Source: Paraburkholderia hiiakae (GTDB taxonomy: Bacteria; Pseudomonadota; Gammaproteobacteria; Burkholderiales; Burkholderiaceae). Taken from it: a stretch of 64,000 nucleotides of DNA. Location of the stretch: contig NZ_CAJHCQ010000002.1 of the NCBI RefSeq assembly GCF_904848665.1, positions 620,001 through 684,000 on the forward strand, in the 5' to 3' direction. Positions 14,908 through 23,632 of the stretch are shown here, in pieces (the first letter of the stretch is position 1; the number at the start of each line of letters is the position of its first letter). Below the pieces are notes generated by a model. It was not told where the DNA came from and ran no database searches. It worked only from the letters and a program-made list of their open reading frames with translations. A program made the translations under genes and the position numbers.

Positions 14908-17004
14908 ATGATGAGCCTTGCGCAGCTGATCCAGACATTCCAGAGCGGGGCGCTCTCACGTGAGGCGTTCTTCGCCGAGATCGACCACGTGCTCGCGGTC
15001 GACGCGGCCAATTGCGCTCGCCTGCGCGAAGTGGTGGACGCGACGCAGACCGTCCATCCGCTGCCGGATGCCGTGTATGCCGAGCTTCTGCGCCGCATCG
15101 AACATCGCCAGGACAATACGGGGGCCGTGGACGACTCCACTCGCATCCACGAAGCGCTTGCCGCTGCGCGCTCTGCCTCTGCGGGCGACGACGCGGAACA
15201 TGTGAAGGGCATTGGCGACACGCTCAACGGACGCTTCGTGCTTGAAGAATGCTTAGGCGTGGGCGGCATGGGCACCGTCTACAAGGCGCTCGATTTACGC
15301 AAGCTGGAAGCTTCGGACCGCAAACCTTATATCGCGATCAAGGTGCTGAACGTGCAGTTCCGCGGCCAGCCCACTTCGCTGATCGCGCTGCAACGCGAGG
15401 CACGCAAGGCGCAGACGCTCGCACACCGCAATATCGTCACGGTGTACGACTTCGACCGCGACGGGCCGCTCGTCTACCTCACGATGGAATATCTGTCCGG
15501 CAAGCCGCTCAGCAAGCTGTTGCGTGCGCAGGGTTTCGCGGGCATGCCGTTCGAGCAGGCGCGGCCGGTCATTGCCGGCATGGGACAGGCGCTGGCTTAT
15601 GCGCATGAGCGCGGTTTCGTGCATTGCGACTTCAAGCCCGCCAATGTTTTCCTCACCGATGGCGGCGATGTGAAAGTGATTGACTTCGGCATTGCGCGCG
15701 TATTCCAGCGGCCCGAAGAAGATCCCGACGTCACCGTGTTCGATCCCGCGACGCTTGGCGGTATCACGCCAGCCTATGCGAGCCCGGAGATGTTCGAGCA
15801 TCGCGAGCCTGACCCGCGTGACGATATCTACGCGCTCGCCTGTGTGACCTACGAACTGTTGACGGGAAAGCATCCCTTCAACCGAAAATCGGCCACACAG
15901 GCTCGTAGCGAAAAGATGCGCGCCGAGCGAGCGCCGGGGCTCGATCGCGGCCAATGGCGCACCTTGAGCGCGGCGCTTTCGTTTGACCGCGCTTCGCGCA
16001 CGGCGAGCGTCAATCAGTTTCTCGAGGGCATGGGCGTGCTCGCGTATGCGTCGGCGTTCTCGGGCGCGCGGGTCGGCGCCGTTGGCGTGGGGGTTATTGT
16101 CGTCGCTGCGGGGTTGTGGGTGGGGTATCGTGTGCTTTCAGAACACGGGCAAACGGGCGCAAAGCCCTCCGAGGCCGCCATCGCCACCACCGCTCCCGCT
16201 AGCGCAACGAAGACGGCCTCGGAAGCGGCGGCCTCGCCAGTGCTTGCTGCTACGCCTGCGGCTGTGGTCGCCAGCGTGCCTGCCGTGAGCACGGTTGCAG
16301 CGGTTCCCGTGTCGAGCGCTCCGGTGCCCGACGCGGCGTCGCTCGCCGCGTTGAATGCGACGCTTGCGCGCATCCCGTGCTCGGCGCTTGCGGCGTCGCT
16401 GCCCGGGCAAGTGATCCAGGTGCGTGGCTTTGCCAATGTGGGCGAGGCGCACGTGCACAACGCGCTCGCGCAAACGCCGGGCGGGCAGGCCGCGAAACTC
16501 GACGTGACCGCGGTGGAAAACCACAACTGCGAAGTCGTGAGCGCATTCGCGCCGTACTGGCGCGCCAATCATCTGGCGGGCAGCGGCGCGACGATCCATA
16601 CCCAGCCGCTCGATGCGCACCTCACGCAGGGCATGCCGCTCATCGTCGATATCACCACGCCGCATTACGACTCATACGTCAACGTGGATTATTTCGCGCT
16701 CGACGGCAGTGTCGTGCATCTTGTTCCCAGCAATGTCGAGCGCGACAACCAGGCGCCGCCCGGGTTCTCGGCGACGGTCGGAGGGTCGGGCTACTGGCTC
16801 GTGGACAAGCCATTCGGTACGGAGATGATCGTTTTGCTGATTACGCCCGCGCCGTTGTTTGATGGGCTGCGTCCTGCTTCCGAGTCTCGCTCGGCCTACC
16901 TTGCGGCGGTTGGGCAGCAGTTGAAACAGATGGAAGCGCGGTATGGCGCCGGGCATATCGTTGCGGATTTCGTGCAGATCACGACGCACGCGCGAAATGA
17001 TTGA
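14908..17004 (+). CDS. Transmembrane Ser/Thr protein kinase with a DUF4384-like C-terminal domain
   Basis: 698 residues. After about 105 N-terminal residues comes a Hanks-type kinase domain: glycine loop GVGGMG at 117-122, Lys145 in AIKVL, catalytic loop HCDFKPAN at 239-246 (Cys replaces the Arg of HRD), DFG at 259-261 and the YASPE segment near 290. One membrane segment lies at about 388-408, followed by an Ala/Pro/Ser-rich linker and a C-terminal domain (about 485-690) with features of DUF4384, including YVNVDYFALDGSVVHLVP, presumably periplasmic. It likely pairs with the PP2C phosphatase at 11062 and the FHA protein at 1963 as writer, eraser and reader. Promoter not identified; a bidirectional terminator follows. 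Confidence 0.93.
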   Translation: MMSLAQLIQTFQSGALSREAFFAEIDHVLAVDAANCARLREVVDATQTVHPLPDAVYAELLRRIEHRQDNTGAVDDSTRIHEALAAARSASAGDDAEHVKGIGDTLNGRFVLEECLGVGGMGTVYKALDLRKLEASDRKPYIAIKVLNVQFRGQPTSLIALQREARKAQTLAHRNIVTVYDFDRDGPLVYLTMEYLSGKPLSKLLRAQGFAGMPFEQARPVIAGMGQALAYAHERGFVHCDFKPANVFLTDGGDVKVIDFGIARVFQRPEEDPDVTVFDPATLGGITPAYASPEMFEHREPDPRDDIYALACVTYELLTGKHPFNRKSATQARSEKMRAERAPGLDRGQWRTLSAALSFDRASRTASVNQFLEGMGVLAYASAFSGARVGAVGVGVIVVAAGLWVGYRVLSEHGQTGAKPSEAAIATTAPASATKTASEAAASPVLAATPAAVVASVPAVSTVAAVPVSSAPVPDAASLAALNATLARIPCSALAASLPGQVIQVRGFANVGEAHVHNALAQTPGGQAAKLDVTAVENHNCEVVSAFAPYWRANHLAGSGATIHTQPLDAHLTQGMPLIVDITTPHYDSYVNVDYFALDGSVVHLVPSNVERDNQAPPGFSATVGGSGYWLVDKPFGTEMIVLLITPAPLFDGLRPASESRSAYLAAVGQQLKQMEARYGAGHIVADFVQITTHARND

Positions 17005-17080
17005 TGCATGGAAGCGTCATTTTCTCTTGCCCGATCCGAGTGAAAAATATAGCAATCCGAACGAATAATGGGATTGCAAG

Positions 17081-17106
17081 AAAAGGCCGGCGCGTGCCGG
17101 CCTTTT
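17081..17106. terminator. Bidirectional terminator
   Basis: AAAAGGCCGGC at 17081-17091 pairs with GCCGGCCTTTT at 17096-17106, giving A and T tracts on both sides. It sits between the convergent kinase gene (stop 17004) and the pentapeptide-repeat gene (stop 17112). Confidence 0.9.
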
Positions 17107-17111
17107 CCGCC

Positions 17112-17840
17112 TTACATCACCCGCACTCCGCAGTCTCCAACCAGCATCACAGCCTGATCGATGGAGAGTATCGTGCCTTTCAGATGCTGCAGCACGTCGG
17201 AGAGACGAAAACCACTTAGGTCTACAGAGCGTAGGTCGGCGCCATCGAAGCGGCTGTTTCGCAGCTGTGCGTTGCTAAGGCTGCCGCCTTCGAACACAGC
17301 GTCGCGGAAGTCGCAGTCAGACAGATCCGCGTCGGAAAAATTCAACGCCTCAAGGGTTTGCTTCCGAAACGAGAGCCCCCGCAGATCTGCGCCAACAAGC
17401 AGAGAATCGTGAAAGCTAAGCCCCAGCGTGCGGGCATCGACAAAGCGGGCGCCCGTGAGCTTGACCTCGGTAAATGCCGCTGACGCGAGTCTCGAGCCTG
17501 TCCAATCGGTATTGTTGAGATCGCTCCGGCAGAAACGCGCGTCACTCAAATTGGCGTAGCGAAACCCCGCCGCTGCGCACTTGCACGCCAACCAGCGGGT
17601 TCTTGTGAGTTCGCAGTGCGCCATGAGGGCGTGCTCGAAGTTGCACTGTGAGAATCGGGCGGCTCGCAGATCAAGATTGGAAAGATCTTCGCCGCTAAAA
17701 CTGCAGTGCTCGAACGTCGGCCCGTCACCACACTCTCGAAGCAGGCGGGTCAGCGCCTCGCGGTCGAAGGTCAATCCGCTGAACAGCGCTCCTTCTCCCG
17801 CTTTTTCTCGATTTGACGGCTCATTTGTGTTGCTGCGCAT
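17112..17840 (-). CDS. Pentapeptide-repeat protein
   Basis: 242 residues from ATG 17840, with GAGGAG about 9 nt upstream; an extra 20 codons further upstream lack a ribosome site. From about residue 25 on, it is built of A(D/N)LXX-type five-residue repeats, for example LSNLD LRAAR FSQCN FEHAL and LSDCD FRDAV FEGGS LSNAQ LRNSR, forming a right-handed quadrilateral beta helix. Related proteins such as Qnr and McbG mimic DNA and protect gyrase; others have structural roles. It is the first gene beyond the peptide island, convergent to its kinase, so a self-protection role is conceivable but is inference only. There is no signal peptide. Confidence 0.85.
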   Translation of the reverse strand: MRSNTNEPSNREKAGEGALFSGLTFDREALTRLLRECGDGPTFEHCSFSGEDLSNLDLRAARFSQCNFEHALMAHCELTRTRWLACKCAAAGFRYANLSDARFCRSDLNNTDWTGSRLASAAFTEVKLTGARFVDARTLGLSFHDSLLVGADLRGLSFRKQTLEALNFSDADLSDCDFRDAVFEGGSLSNAQLRNSRFDGADLRSVDLSGFRLSDVLQHLKGTILSIDQAVMLVGDCGVRVM

Positions 17841-18026
17841 CTGGGCAGGCTCCTCGTCTAGAGGGGCGCGCAGCGTCCTGTCCACAGCGCGTCCCCTCAA
17901 CTTGGTGAAAGTAAGGTTGACGCCGCGGCATATATAGAACCCAGCAATTGGGCGCAGGAGATACCAACCTGCTACTCTATTTTCGGCGGACAGGATTTTA
18001 TCGTCTCCGCCGTTACATGCACAAGG

Positions 18027-18953
18027 TCACCGGCAATCTGCCCGACCTGCCCACGCGCGAATCTGATCGATGGTAGCCGTCGCGCCGCCGCATACGACAA
18101 CCAGAATCTTCTTGTAATTGGCCAACGCCGGATGCCTGTCGTAAGCGACAGACAACGCCGCGCCGCAAGCCGGCTCAACCAGAATGCGGTGATCCGCGAG
18201 AAAGCGCTCGCAGGCAGCGAGTGCGCTGAAGTCCGACACGACGAGGCTGCGTATGGGGTGCTCGTGCACGCAATGCAGCGCCTGTTCGCACACCCGCTTG
18301 GCGCCGAGCGACGTGGCGACGCTGGAAATATGCGGCAACTCCACCGTATGACCCGCCTCGACCGCTGCATGGAACGAAGCGGCGCCTTCGGTTTCGACAG
18401 CCAACACCGGCACATCGTGCCAATGATTGCGCTGCAGGCCTTCCACCACGCCGGAAAGCAGACCGCCGCCACCGACGGAAAGCACCACGGCGTCCGGCTT
18501 GAACCGGGCTTGGGCAACTTCGTCGATCATCGAGGCATGGCCGTGCCATAGCAGCGGATCGTCGAAGGGATGCAGAAAGGCGTCTGTTGCTCCGAGCAAA
18601 GTCTGCGCGAACTGGTTCGCCTCTTGCCAGGAACTGCCGTGCACCACGACCTCGGCACCTTCCAGGTGGAGCAGTTCTTTGGCGCGCTCCGTCGTCGTTT
18701 CCGGTACTACCACGACAACAGGAATACCCAGGCGCCGACCCGCATAGGCAACGGCAAGACCCGCATTGCCCCCGGAGGAGGAAACGAAACGCTGTGCGCC
18801 ACGGCTTCGATGTACGGCGCACGCGTGGCCAATGCCCCGGATCTTGAACGATCCACACGGCTGCAACGCGTCGAGCTTGAGCCACACGGATTGATTGCCG
18901 AGGACGCTCAAGGCGCGCGATTCCATTAAAGGAGTTTCAAAATGCAGATTCAT
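18027..18953 (-). CDS. PLP-dependent serine/threonine dehydratase family enzyme
   Basis: 308 residues from ATG 18953. Fold type II PLP motifs are clear: SFKIRG with the Schiff-base lysine (about residues 37-42), SSGGNAGLA and the phosphate-binding SVGGGGLLSG. The family deaminates L-serine or L-threonine to 2-oxo acids and ammonia; the short length without a regulatory ACT domain fits a catabolic enzyme rather than biosynthetic IlvA. The ribosome site is weak, and a TTG 36 nt upstream is an alternative start. No clear operon partner is present; the TonB gene follows about 80 nt beyond on the same strand's upstream side. Confidence 0.85.
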   Translation of the reverse strand: MNLHFETPLMESRALSVLGNQSVWLKLDALQPCGSFKIRGIGHACAVHRSRGAQRFVSSSGGNAGLAVAYAGRRLGIPVVVVVPETTTERAKELLHLEGAEVVVHGSSWQEANQFAQTLLGATDAFLHPFDDPLLWHGHASMIDEVAQARFKPDAVVLSVGGGGLLSGVVEGLQRNHWHDVPVLAVETEGAASFHAAVEAGHTVELPHISSVATSLGAKRVCEQALHCVHEHPIRSLVVSDFSALAACERFLADHRILVEPACGAALSVAYDRHPALANYKKILVVVCGGATATIDQIRAWAGRADCR

Positions 18954-19076
18954 TGAGATGAGTTTCCGGATTTGCGATCGGAACAACAAGTCGTCGAGGA
19001 TTTTTCTGGTGTGGCACGACGAGTATATGTCAACGCTTGAGTGGGCGGCATTTTGGTAATCGACAATCTGCCGAAC

Positions 19077-19754
19077 TCACTCGACATTGAAATGGACGCG
19101 GATGTCCTGTTCGCTTTCGACCGGATGTCCTTCTTTCATTGCCGGGAAAAAATGCCAGTTTCGAAGTGTTTCCAGTAGCAACTGGTTCAGACGTGGGTTC
19201 TGTGTCGGCTTGACAAGCGCGACGTCGACCGAGCCGTCCGAATGAATGGTGAAGCGGGCTAACGCCACGGACTGATACGCGTACTCGCGCAGGTCATCGG
19301 GAAGCACGGGTAGCGGCTGGACGACCGGACGCGCGGTGGTATCGCCGGACGATGCCGAGGGAGGACCCGAAGACGCGGGCGTCGCCGCTGCGTTCTCGGC
19401 GCTGACGTGAGTCGTCGTCGTGGCGGGCGGCGCGGCGGCAGCCGCAGGCAACGGGGATTCGGTATGCGCGGGCAAGCGCGCGGGAGCCGCTACCATCGGC
19501 CGATTGAACGGCCGAACCACGCGCTCGGGTCGGGACGGCGCTGCGACGGTCGGAGCAAGGCGCGCGACCACGGCCGGCGCTGGGGGCGGCGCTCGCGGAA
19601 TGATTTCTACCAGACGCGCGTCGAGCGTCAACGGCCGCACAGGTTCCGCATTTTCCGAAAGACCGACGACGAAGACGCTGACGAACGCAGACCACAGCGC
19701 GAGCGCCACAACGCATCCGGCCACGACTCTCAGGCCGCGTGTGTCAAGCAGCAT
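19077..19754 (-). CDS. tonB: TonB-family energy transducer
   Basis: 225 residues from ATG 19754; a GTG at 19784 that overlaps the ExbD end is an alternative. One N-terminal membrane anchor (VVAGCVVALALWSAFVSVFVV) is followed by a long Pro/Ala-rich periplasmic linker. The C-terminal TonB domain (about residues 150-225) includes the segments YQSVALARFTIHSDGSVDVA and LNQLLLETLRNWHFFPA. It transmits proton-motive force from ExbB/ExbD to outer-membrane receptors. It is the last gene of the operon that begins with the receptor at 23190, so it is probably dedicated to that receptor. Confidence 0.9.
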   Translation of the reverse strand: MLLDTRGLRVVAGCVVALALWSAFVSVFVVGLSENAEPVRPLTLDARLVEIIPRAPPPAPAVVARLAPTVAAPSRPERVVRPFNRPMVAAPARLPAHTESPLPAAAAAPPATTTTHVSAENAAATPASSGPPSASSGDTTARPVVQPLPVLPDDLREYAYQSVALARFTIHSDGSVDVALVKPTQNPRLNQLLLETLRNWHFFPAMKEGHPVESEQDIRVHFNVE

Positions 19755-19770
19755 CACGAAGCGCAAGATC

Positions 19771-20175
19771 CTACGGTTGGTCACGGTGGACCGCAATGAG
19801 GAAATGGCCGGCCCCGCCCAAACGGGCCTGGAGCATGGCTTGGACCACCATCCCGTTCGGAGCCCCGGCGTCCGCGGCGACAACCACGTTTGCATCGGCG
19901 GCGAGCAGGTGTTTCACCGTTCCCGCCACTTCGCTTAGCTGCACATTCTGGCGGTTCACCGCGATCTGGCCGCTGCGGCTCACGCTGAGCGTGAGTGGCT
20001 GTTGCTCGGCCAGCGGTTGCGCCGTGCCGCGCGGTAGTTCCAGTTTGACTGCGTCGAGCCGCTGCATCGTAAGTGACGCGAGCATAAAAGTGGCGAGCAG
20101 GAAGAACATCACATCGATCATCGGAATGATCTCGATGCGACCGCGCTTCGATGCGCGGGAACGGCGCAGTTTCAT
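19771..20175 (-). CDS. exbD: ExbD/TolR-type biopolymer transport protein
   Basis: 134 residues from ATG 20175, which overlaps the ExbB stop codon (ATGA). A single N-terminal membrane helix carries the conserved Asp (IIPMIDVMFFLLATFML), and the C-terminal part is a periplasmic domain. Together with ExbB it forms the proton-driven motor that powers TonB. The tight overlap indicates coupled translation at fixed stoichiometry. Confidence 0.93.
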   Translation of the reverse strand: MKLRRSRASKRGRIEIIPMIDVMFFLLATFMLASLTMQRLDAVKLELPRGTAQPLAEQQPLTLSVSRSGQIAVNRQNVQLSEVAGTVKHLLAADANVVVAADAGAPNGMVVQAMLQARLGGAGHFLIAVHRDQP

Positions 20176-20810
20176 GACGTCTGCGCCTCGTGTTCCTGTG
20201 CCAGTCTCACGTTGCTGAGCCACGTGCTGGCGATCGCTTCGAGTTCGTCCATGAGGCCGTCGATGCGCCTTGAAAAGTAGTTGAAGGCGAACAGCGAGAC
20301 GAGTGCGATCACGAGGCCGATGGCTGTTGCCACCAGCGCCTGCGCCACACCGCCGGTCACACCGCCTGGATTGACCAGGCCGTTATTTCCGATCAACCGG
20401 AACGCGTGCATCATGCCGACGATCGTCCCTAGCAGGCCGAGAAGCGGTGCGGCCGTCACGATCGTCTCGAGTACCCACAGGCCTCTAGACATGTCGCGCT
20501 GCACGTCGAGGGCTAGCGCGCCCGCCCTGGCTTCGATCCACCATGCGGGTCTCGCTGGGTGACCGATCAACGGTTCGAGCAGTCGGCGCAGTGCGTGCTG
20601 CCGGGGCAGTTGCACAAGCGCCGCGGTGAGAGCGGCCTCACCCGCTGCATCGGCTTGCTTGTGCGCAGCGGCGGGAATGAGCGCGAAGCGCCAGAACACC
20701 CAGCCGCGATCGAGCGTGATCACGAGCGCAACGATGGCTAGCAACGTCAGCGGATAGACGACCCATCCGCCAATTCGCGCGGCCTGCACGATTCCTGTCC
20801 AGTCTTGCAT
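20172..20810 (-). CDS. exbB: ExbB/TolQ/MotA-type proton channel protein
   Basis: 212 residues with three membrane helices: one near the N-terminus (WVVYPLTLLAIVALVITL) and two in the C-terminal half around TAAPLLGLLGTIVGMMHAF and GVAQALVATAIGLVIALVSL, the characteristic ExbB/TolQ signatures. It starts 25 nt after the TonB-dependent receptor stop and overlaps exbD by 4 nt. It assembles with ExbD and TonB to energise the receptor. Confidence 0.94.
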   Translation of the reverse strand: MQDWTGIVQAARIGGWVVYPLTLLAIVALVITLDRGWVFWRFALIPAAAHKQADAAGEAALTAALVQLPRQHALRRLLEPLIGHPARPAWWIEARAGALALDVQRDMSRGLWVLETIVTAAPLLGLLGTIVGMMHAFRLIGNNGLVNPGGVTGGVAQALVATAIGLVIALVSLFAFNYFSRRIDGLMDELEAIASTWLSNVRLAQEHEAQTS

Positions 20811-20835
20811 GGGGACACCCGGTTATGAGGTTCTG

Positions 20836-23190
20836 TCAAAAATATTTGGTTAGACCTGCATAGAAAGCGCGATAGGGGCCGTACTGAGGCGCGAACACGC
20901 CGATGCCTGAACCGTCGCGCAGCGCATAGGTCCTGCCGAATGCGTTGATCACCACGACGCGCCCATCCATCTTGCCGACCACAGGCAAGTCGAAATGCTC
21001 GATGACGGCCAGATTGACCTGCGCATAGAACGGCATCTTGCCGGTGTTGGCAAAGCCGTTGCGCAGGCCGCTGCCTGCCGTGCCGTCCATCGTGAAGGTG
21101 GTGCGATGCCAGTTGTAGGCGCCGCCGAACGATGCTGTCACCCGCTGGTCGTGATCGAGGAATACCCAGTTATTGCTGATGAACGCCAATTCGTCCGCGC
21201 CGAAATTGAATTGGGCTGAATTGACGTTTTTGCCCATCGCACGGCTGTAGGCGAGGTTCAGATACGCCGACACGTTTTCGTGCTTGTAGTTGGCCGTGAA
21301 TTCGACGCCATAAACGCGCCCGTACTGGTAGTTGAACGGCGTGTAGATGAGCGCCGCGCCAAACTGGCCGAGGTCGAGCAGGTTGTGCGCCTTCTTGTAG
21401 TACGCGTCCAGCCCCAGCGTGAGATCCGAGCCGATTTGCTGCGTTACGCCAAGATCGAAGTAATCGGCGCGTTCGGGCTGTACCGGATCGTTCTGCGTAA
21501 CCTCGCTTTGATTAGTAGTGCCATTGAATCGGCTGATGGTGGAACTGGATACCAGTTCGAACGAAGGCGGCGTGAAGTAACGGGCGTAGCCAGCATGAAA
21601 TGTCGTGGTCGGCGTCAGCTTGAAAACGGCGCCAATGCGCGGACTCAACTGGTTCGCCTGCACGTATTCGTCCATGCCGTCATAGCGCAGTCCGTAATTC
21701 AGGGTCAGCCGGCTGTTGATCTTCCACTCGTCCTGGATATACGCACTGTACAGGTATCCCGTCTTGCTGCTCGAATCGGACAGCGTGAAGGGCACATCGG
21801 AAGTCTGGTTGCCGTTGGCATCGGCGGGAAAGACGGATACGTTGTCCCAGAAGGTCGCATGCTCCTGCTGGAAGAGCACGCCGGCGCGTAGCGTGTGGTG
21901 ATCGTTCAGCCGGTACGTGGTGTCGGCCTGCAGGCCGTTGGCGGTATCGCTGTGGAAGTCCTGTGAGGCGACGCCGTTGAAGATCAGGTCGCCGACCGGG
22001 TCCGGATTGAACTGGGTGCGCGTATAGCGCGTGAAAAGCGCCACCTGATAGTCGAGTGCCCCGCCGTTGGTCCCTTGCAGCGCGACGACAGCGAAGTTGT
22101 TCAACTCCGACTGGGTTTCGTTCAGGTTAGCGGAATCGAACGACGGCACGCCTGCGAGCATGAAGTTGGGCGTGAGGCCCGGCGTATTCGGAATCTGGAA
22201 CTGGTTGGCTGTTGTGCCGAACATCACGCTCACGCGCGTGAGCGGATTGATGATGTAGGACATATACCCGAAGGCATTGCCTTGGCGCGTGTGATCATGG
22301 ATCGGGCTTGGCGACGCGGTGGGCGCCTCGATGCCCAGATTGTTTTCACCCAGTGAGCCGCTGAAGAAATAGCTGAAATCGCCCTTGCTGCCGTAGACAT
22401 CGGCGCTCGTCTGGATGGTCTGATGGCTGCCGCCATAGACATCGATCGAACCACCATTGCCGAGGTCGCCCGATTTGGTGCGGATATCCACGATGCCGGC
22501 AGTGCGGTAGCCATACTCGGCCGGCAGCGCGCCGGTCAGAAGGTTGACCTGCTCGATGATGCGCGTGTCGAGCGATTGGCCGAAGCCGCTGATCGGCTCG
22601 GGAATCAGAATGCCGTTGATGCGGTATTGCAGGTCGGCGTGGTCGCCCCGTACATGCAACTGACCGTATGAGTCGTCCGCGACGCCGGGGGCCTGCAGCA
22701 GCACCTGATTCAGCGGTGTGTTTTGACCTTGCGGCATGGCCGCTATGTCGGCCTGGGTGATCCGGTAGATGCTGCTACCGGTTTCCGGGAGCAACCCGTT
22801 GCGTGCCTCGGCGAGCCGCTTCGCATTGACCTGCACGTCGAGCGTATCGCCCTTGTTCAGAACCACTGCGACGCTGGTTGGCCTGGCGGGCGCGGTGGTC
22901 GCGATTTGCGAGGCAGCGGCGAAACCGGGCGCCGTTACGGTCACCGCGTAAGTACCGGTCGCAACGTGAAGGAGTTCGAAGTGTCCGTCCGCATCGGTCG
23001 TGGTATGTCCCGCCGCCGCGCCGTGCGCGTCCTGGAGCACAACGGCGGCGTGGCCCACCGGCTTGCCCGCCATGTCCTTCACGGTCCCGTTGAGCGTGGT
23101 GTCGGCGTCTGCGGCCCGCGCCTGGCTGGCCGTGATCATGGCGAAGGAGACAAGCGCCGCGTGGGCGATGAGTGAGCGGTGGATCATCAT
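20836..23190 (-). CDS. TonB-dependent outer-membrane receptor with N-terminal carboxypeptidase-regulatory-like domain
   Basis: 784 residues. A signal peptide (about 1-27, ending ASQARA) is followed by a Cna-B-like regulatory domain (about 30-115; GTVKDMAGKPVGHAAVVLQD). A plug domain starts near residue 125 (AQGQNTPLNQVLLQAPGV-type region), and a beta barrel ends in the expected C-terminal aromatic KYF. It heads an operon with exbB, exbD and tonB. The ligand cannot be read from sequence. A Zur-like dyad about 115 nt upstream and a zinc-ribbon microprotein in the divergent operon point to a metal, possibly zinc. Confidence 0.93.
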   Translation of the reverse strand: MMIHRSLIAHAALVSFAMITASQARAADADTTLNGTVKDMAGKPVGHAAVVLQDAHGAAAGHTTTDADGHFELLHVATGTYAVTVTAPGFAAASQIATTAPARPTSVAVVLNKGDTLDVQVNAKRLAEARNGLLPETGSSIYRITQADIAAMPQGQNTPLNQVLLQAPGVADDSYGQLHVRGDHADLQYRINGILIPEPISGFGQSLDTRIIEQVNLLTGALPAEYGYRTAGIVDIRTKSGDLGNGGSIDVYGGSHQTIQTSADVYGSKGDFSYFFSGSLGENNLGIEAPTASPSPIHDHTRQGNAFGYMSYIINPLTRVSVMFGTTANQFQIPNTPGLTPNFMLAGVPSFDSANLNETQSELNNFAVVALQGTNGGALDYQVALFTRYTRTQFNPDPVGDLIFNGVASQDFHSDTANGLQADTTYRLNDHHTLRAGVLFQQEHATFWDNVSVFPADANGNQTSDVPFTLSDSSSKTGYLYSAYIQDEWKINSRLTLNYGLRYDGMDEYVQANQLSPRIGAVFKLTPTTTFHAGYARYFTPPSFELVSSSTISRFNGTTNQSEVTQNDPVQPERADYFDLGVTQQIGSDLTLGLDAYYKKAHNLLDLGQFGAALIYTPFNYQYGRVYGVEFTANYKHENVSAYLNLAYSRAMGKNVNSAQFNFGADELAFISNNWVFLDHDQRVTASFGGAYNWHRTTFTMDGTAGSGLRNGFANTGKMPFYAQVNLAVIEHFDLPVVGKMDGRVVVINAFGRTYALRDGSGIGVFAPQYGPYRAFYAGLTKYF

Positions 23191-23632
23191 GCGGTTGGGA
23201 AGAGTTGTTGTTTTCCGGACGTTCTTACGAGGCAGCCGCGTCCGCGGTCCTGGGCTCCCTGGACTTCGGCCGCTGGTTGGATCGGCTCACCTCGAAATTG
23301 AAATGCAATGATATAACATTGCAATTGACTTCCGCCATGGCAGATCGAATAAAAAAGAACGGCCCAAAAGTGAAATCAATATGAAAGCTAGGCGTCGGAT
23401 ATTTTAAACACTCGACGGGGGAGTACCGACGAAACGTGGGCGAGGTTGTTGCGTCGGAGCCGGCGTGGCACGATATCGCGTCTGTCTAGTGCACGGTTTC
23501 GCGACCGCACTAAGGGAACCTCCCGCAACGCTACGCGTCCCGGCAATCCGTCTTGCTCAGCATCATGTTGGCTGCGATGTGGGTCGCTGTCGTGCAGCGC
23601 GCCTGGCAATTGTTCATTTGATCCACTCCACC
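23191..23632. other. Divergent intergenic region between receptor operon and ABC ATPase
   Basis: This 442-nt region contains the palindrome at 23304-23323. The stretch 23395-23632 has open frames but none with a ribosome site or recognisable protein. An AT-rich patch at 23290-23390 is the most promoter-like part. Confidence 0.5.
23304..23323. promoter_or_regulatory. Zur-like palindromic operator
   Basis: TGCAATG-ATATAA-CATTGCA has perfect 7-bp arms and contains ATGATATAACAT, which resembles the ATGTTATAACAT core of proteobacterial Zur boxes. It lies in the AT-rich promoter region of the TonB-receptor operon. The assignment to Zur rests on resemblance only. Confidence 0.5.

Noticed and set aside
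1963..17004. Type VI secretion control genes
   Set aside because: Kinase, PP2C and FHA suggest it, but no sheath, tube, baseplate or membrane-complex gene is present; the transport genes are type I.
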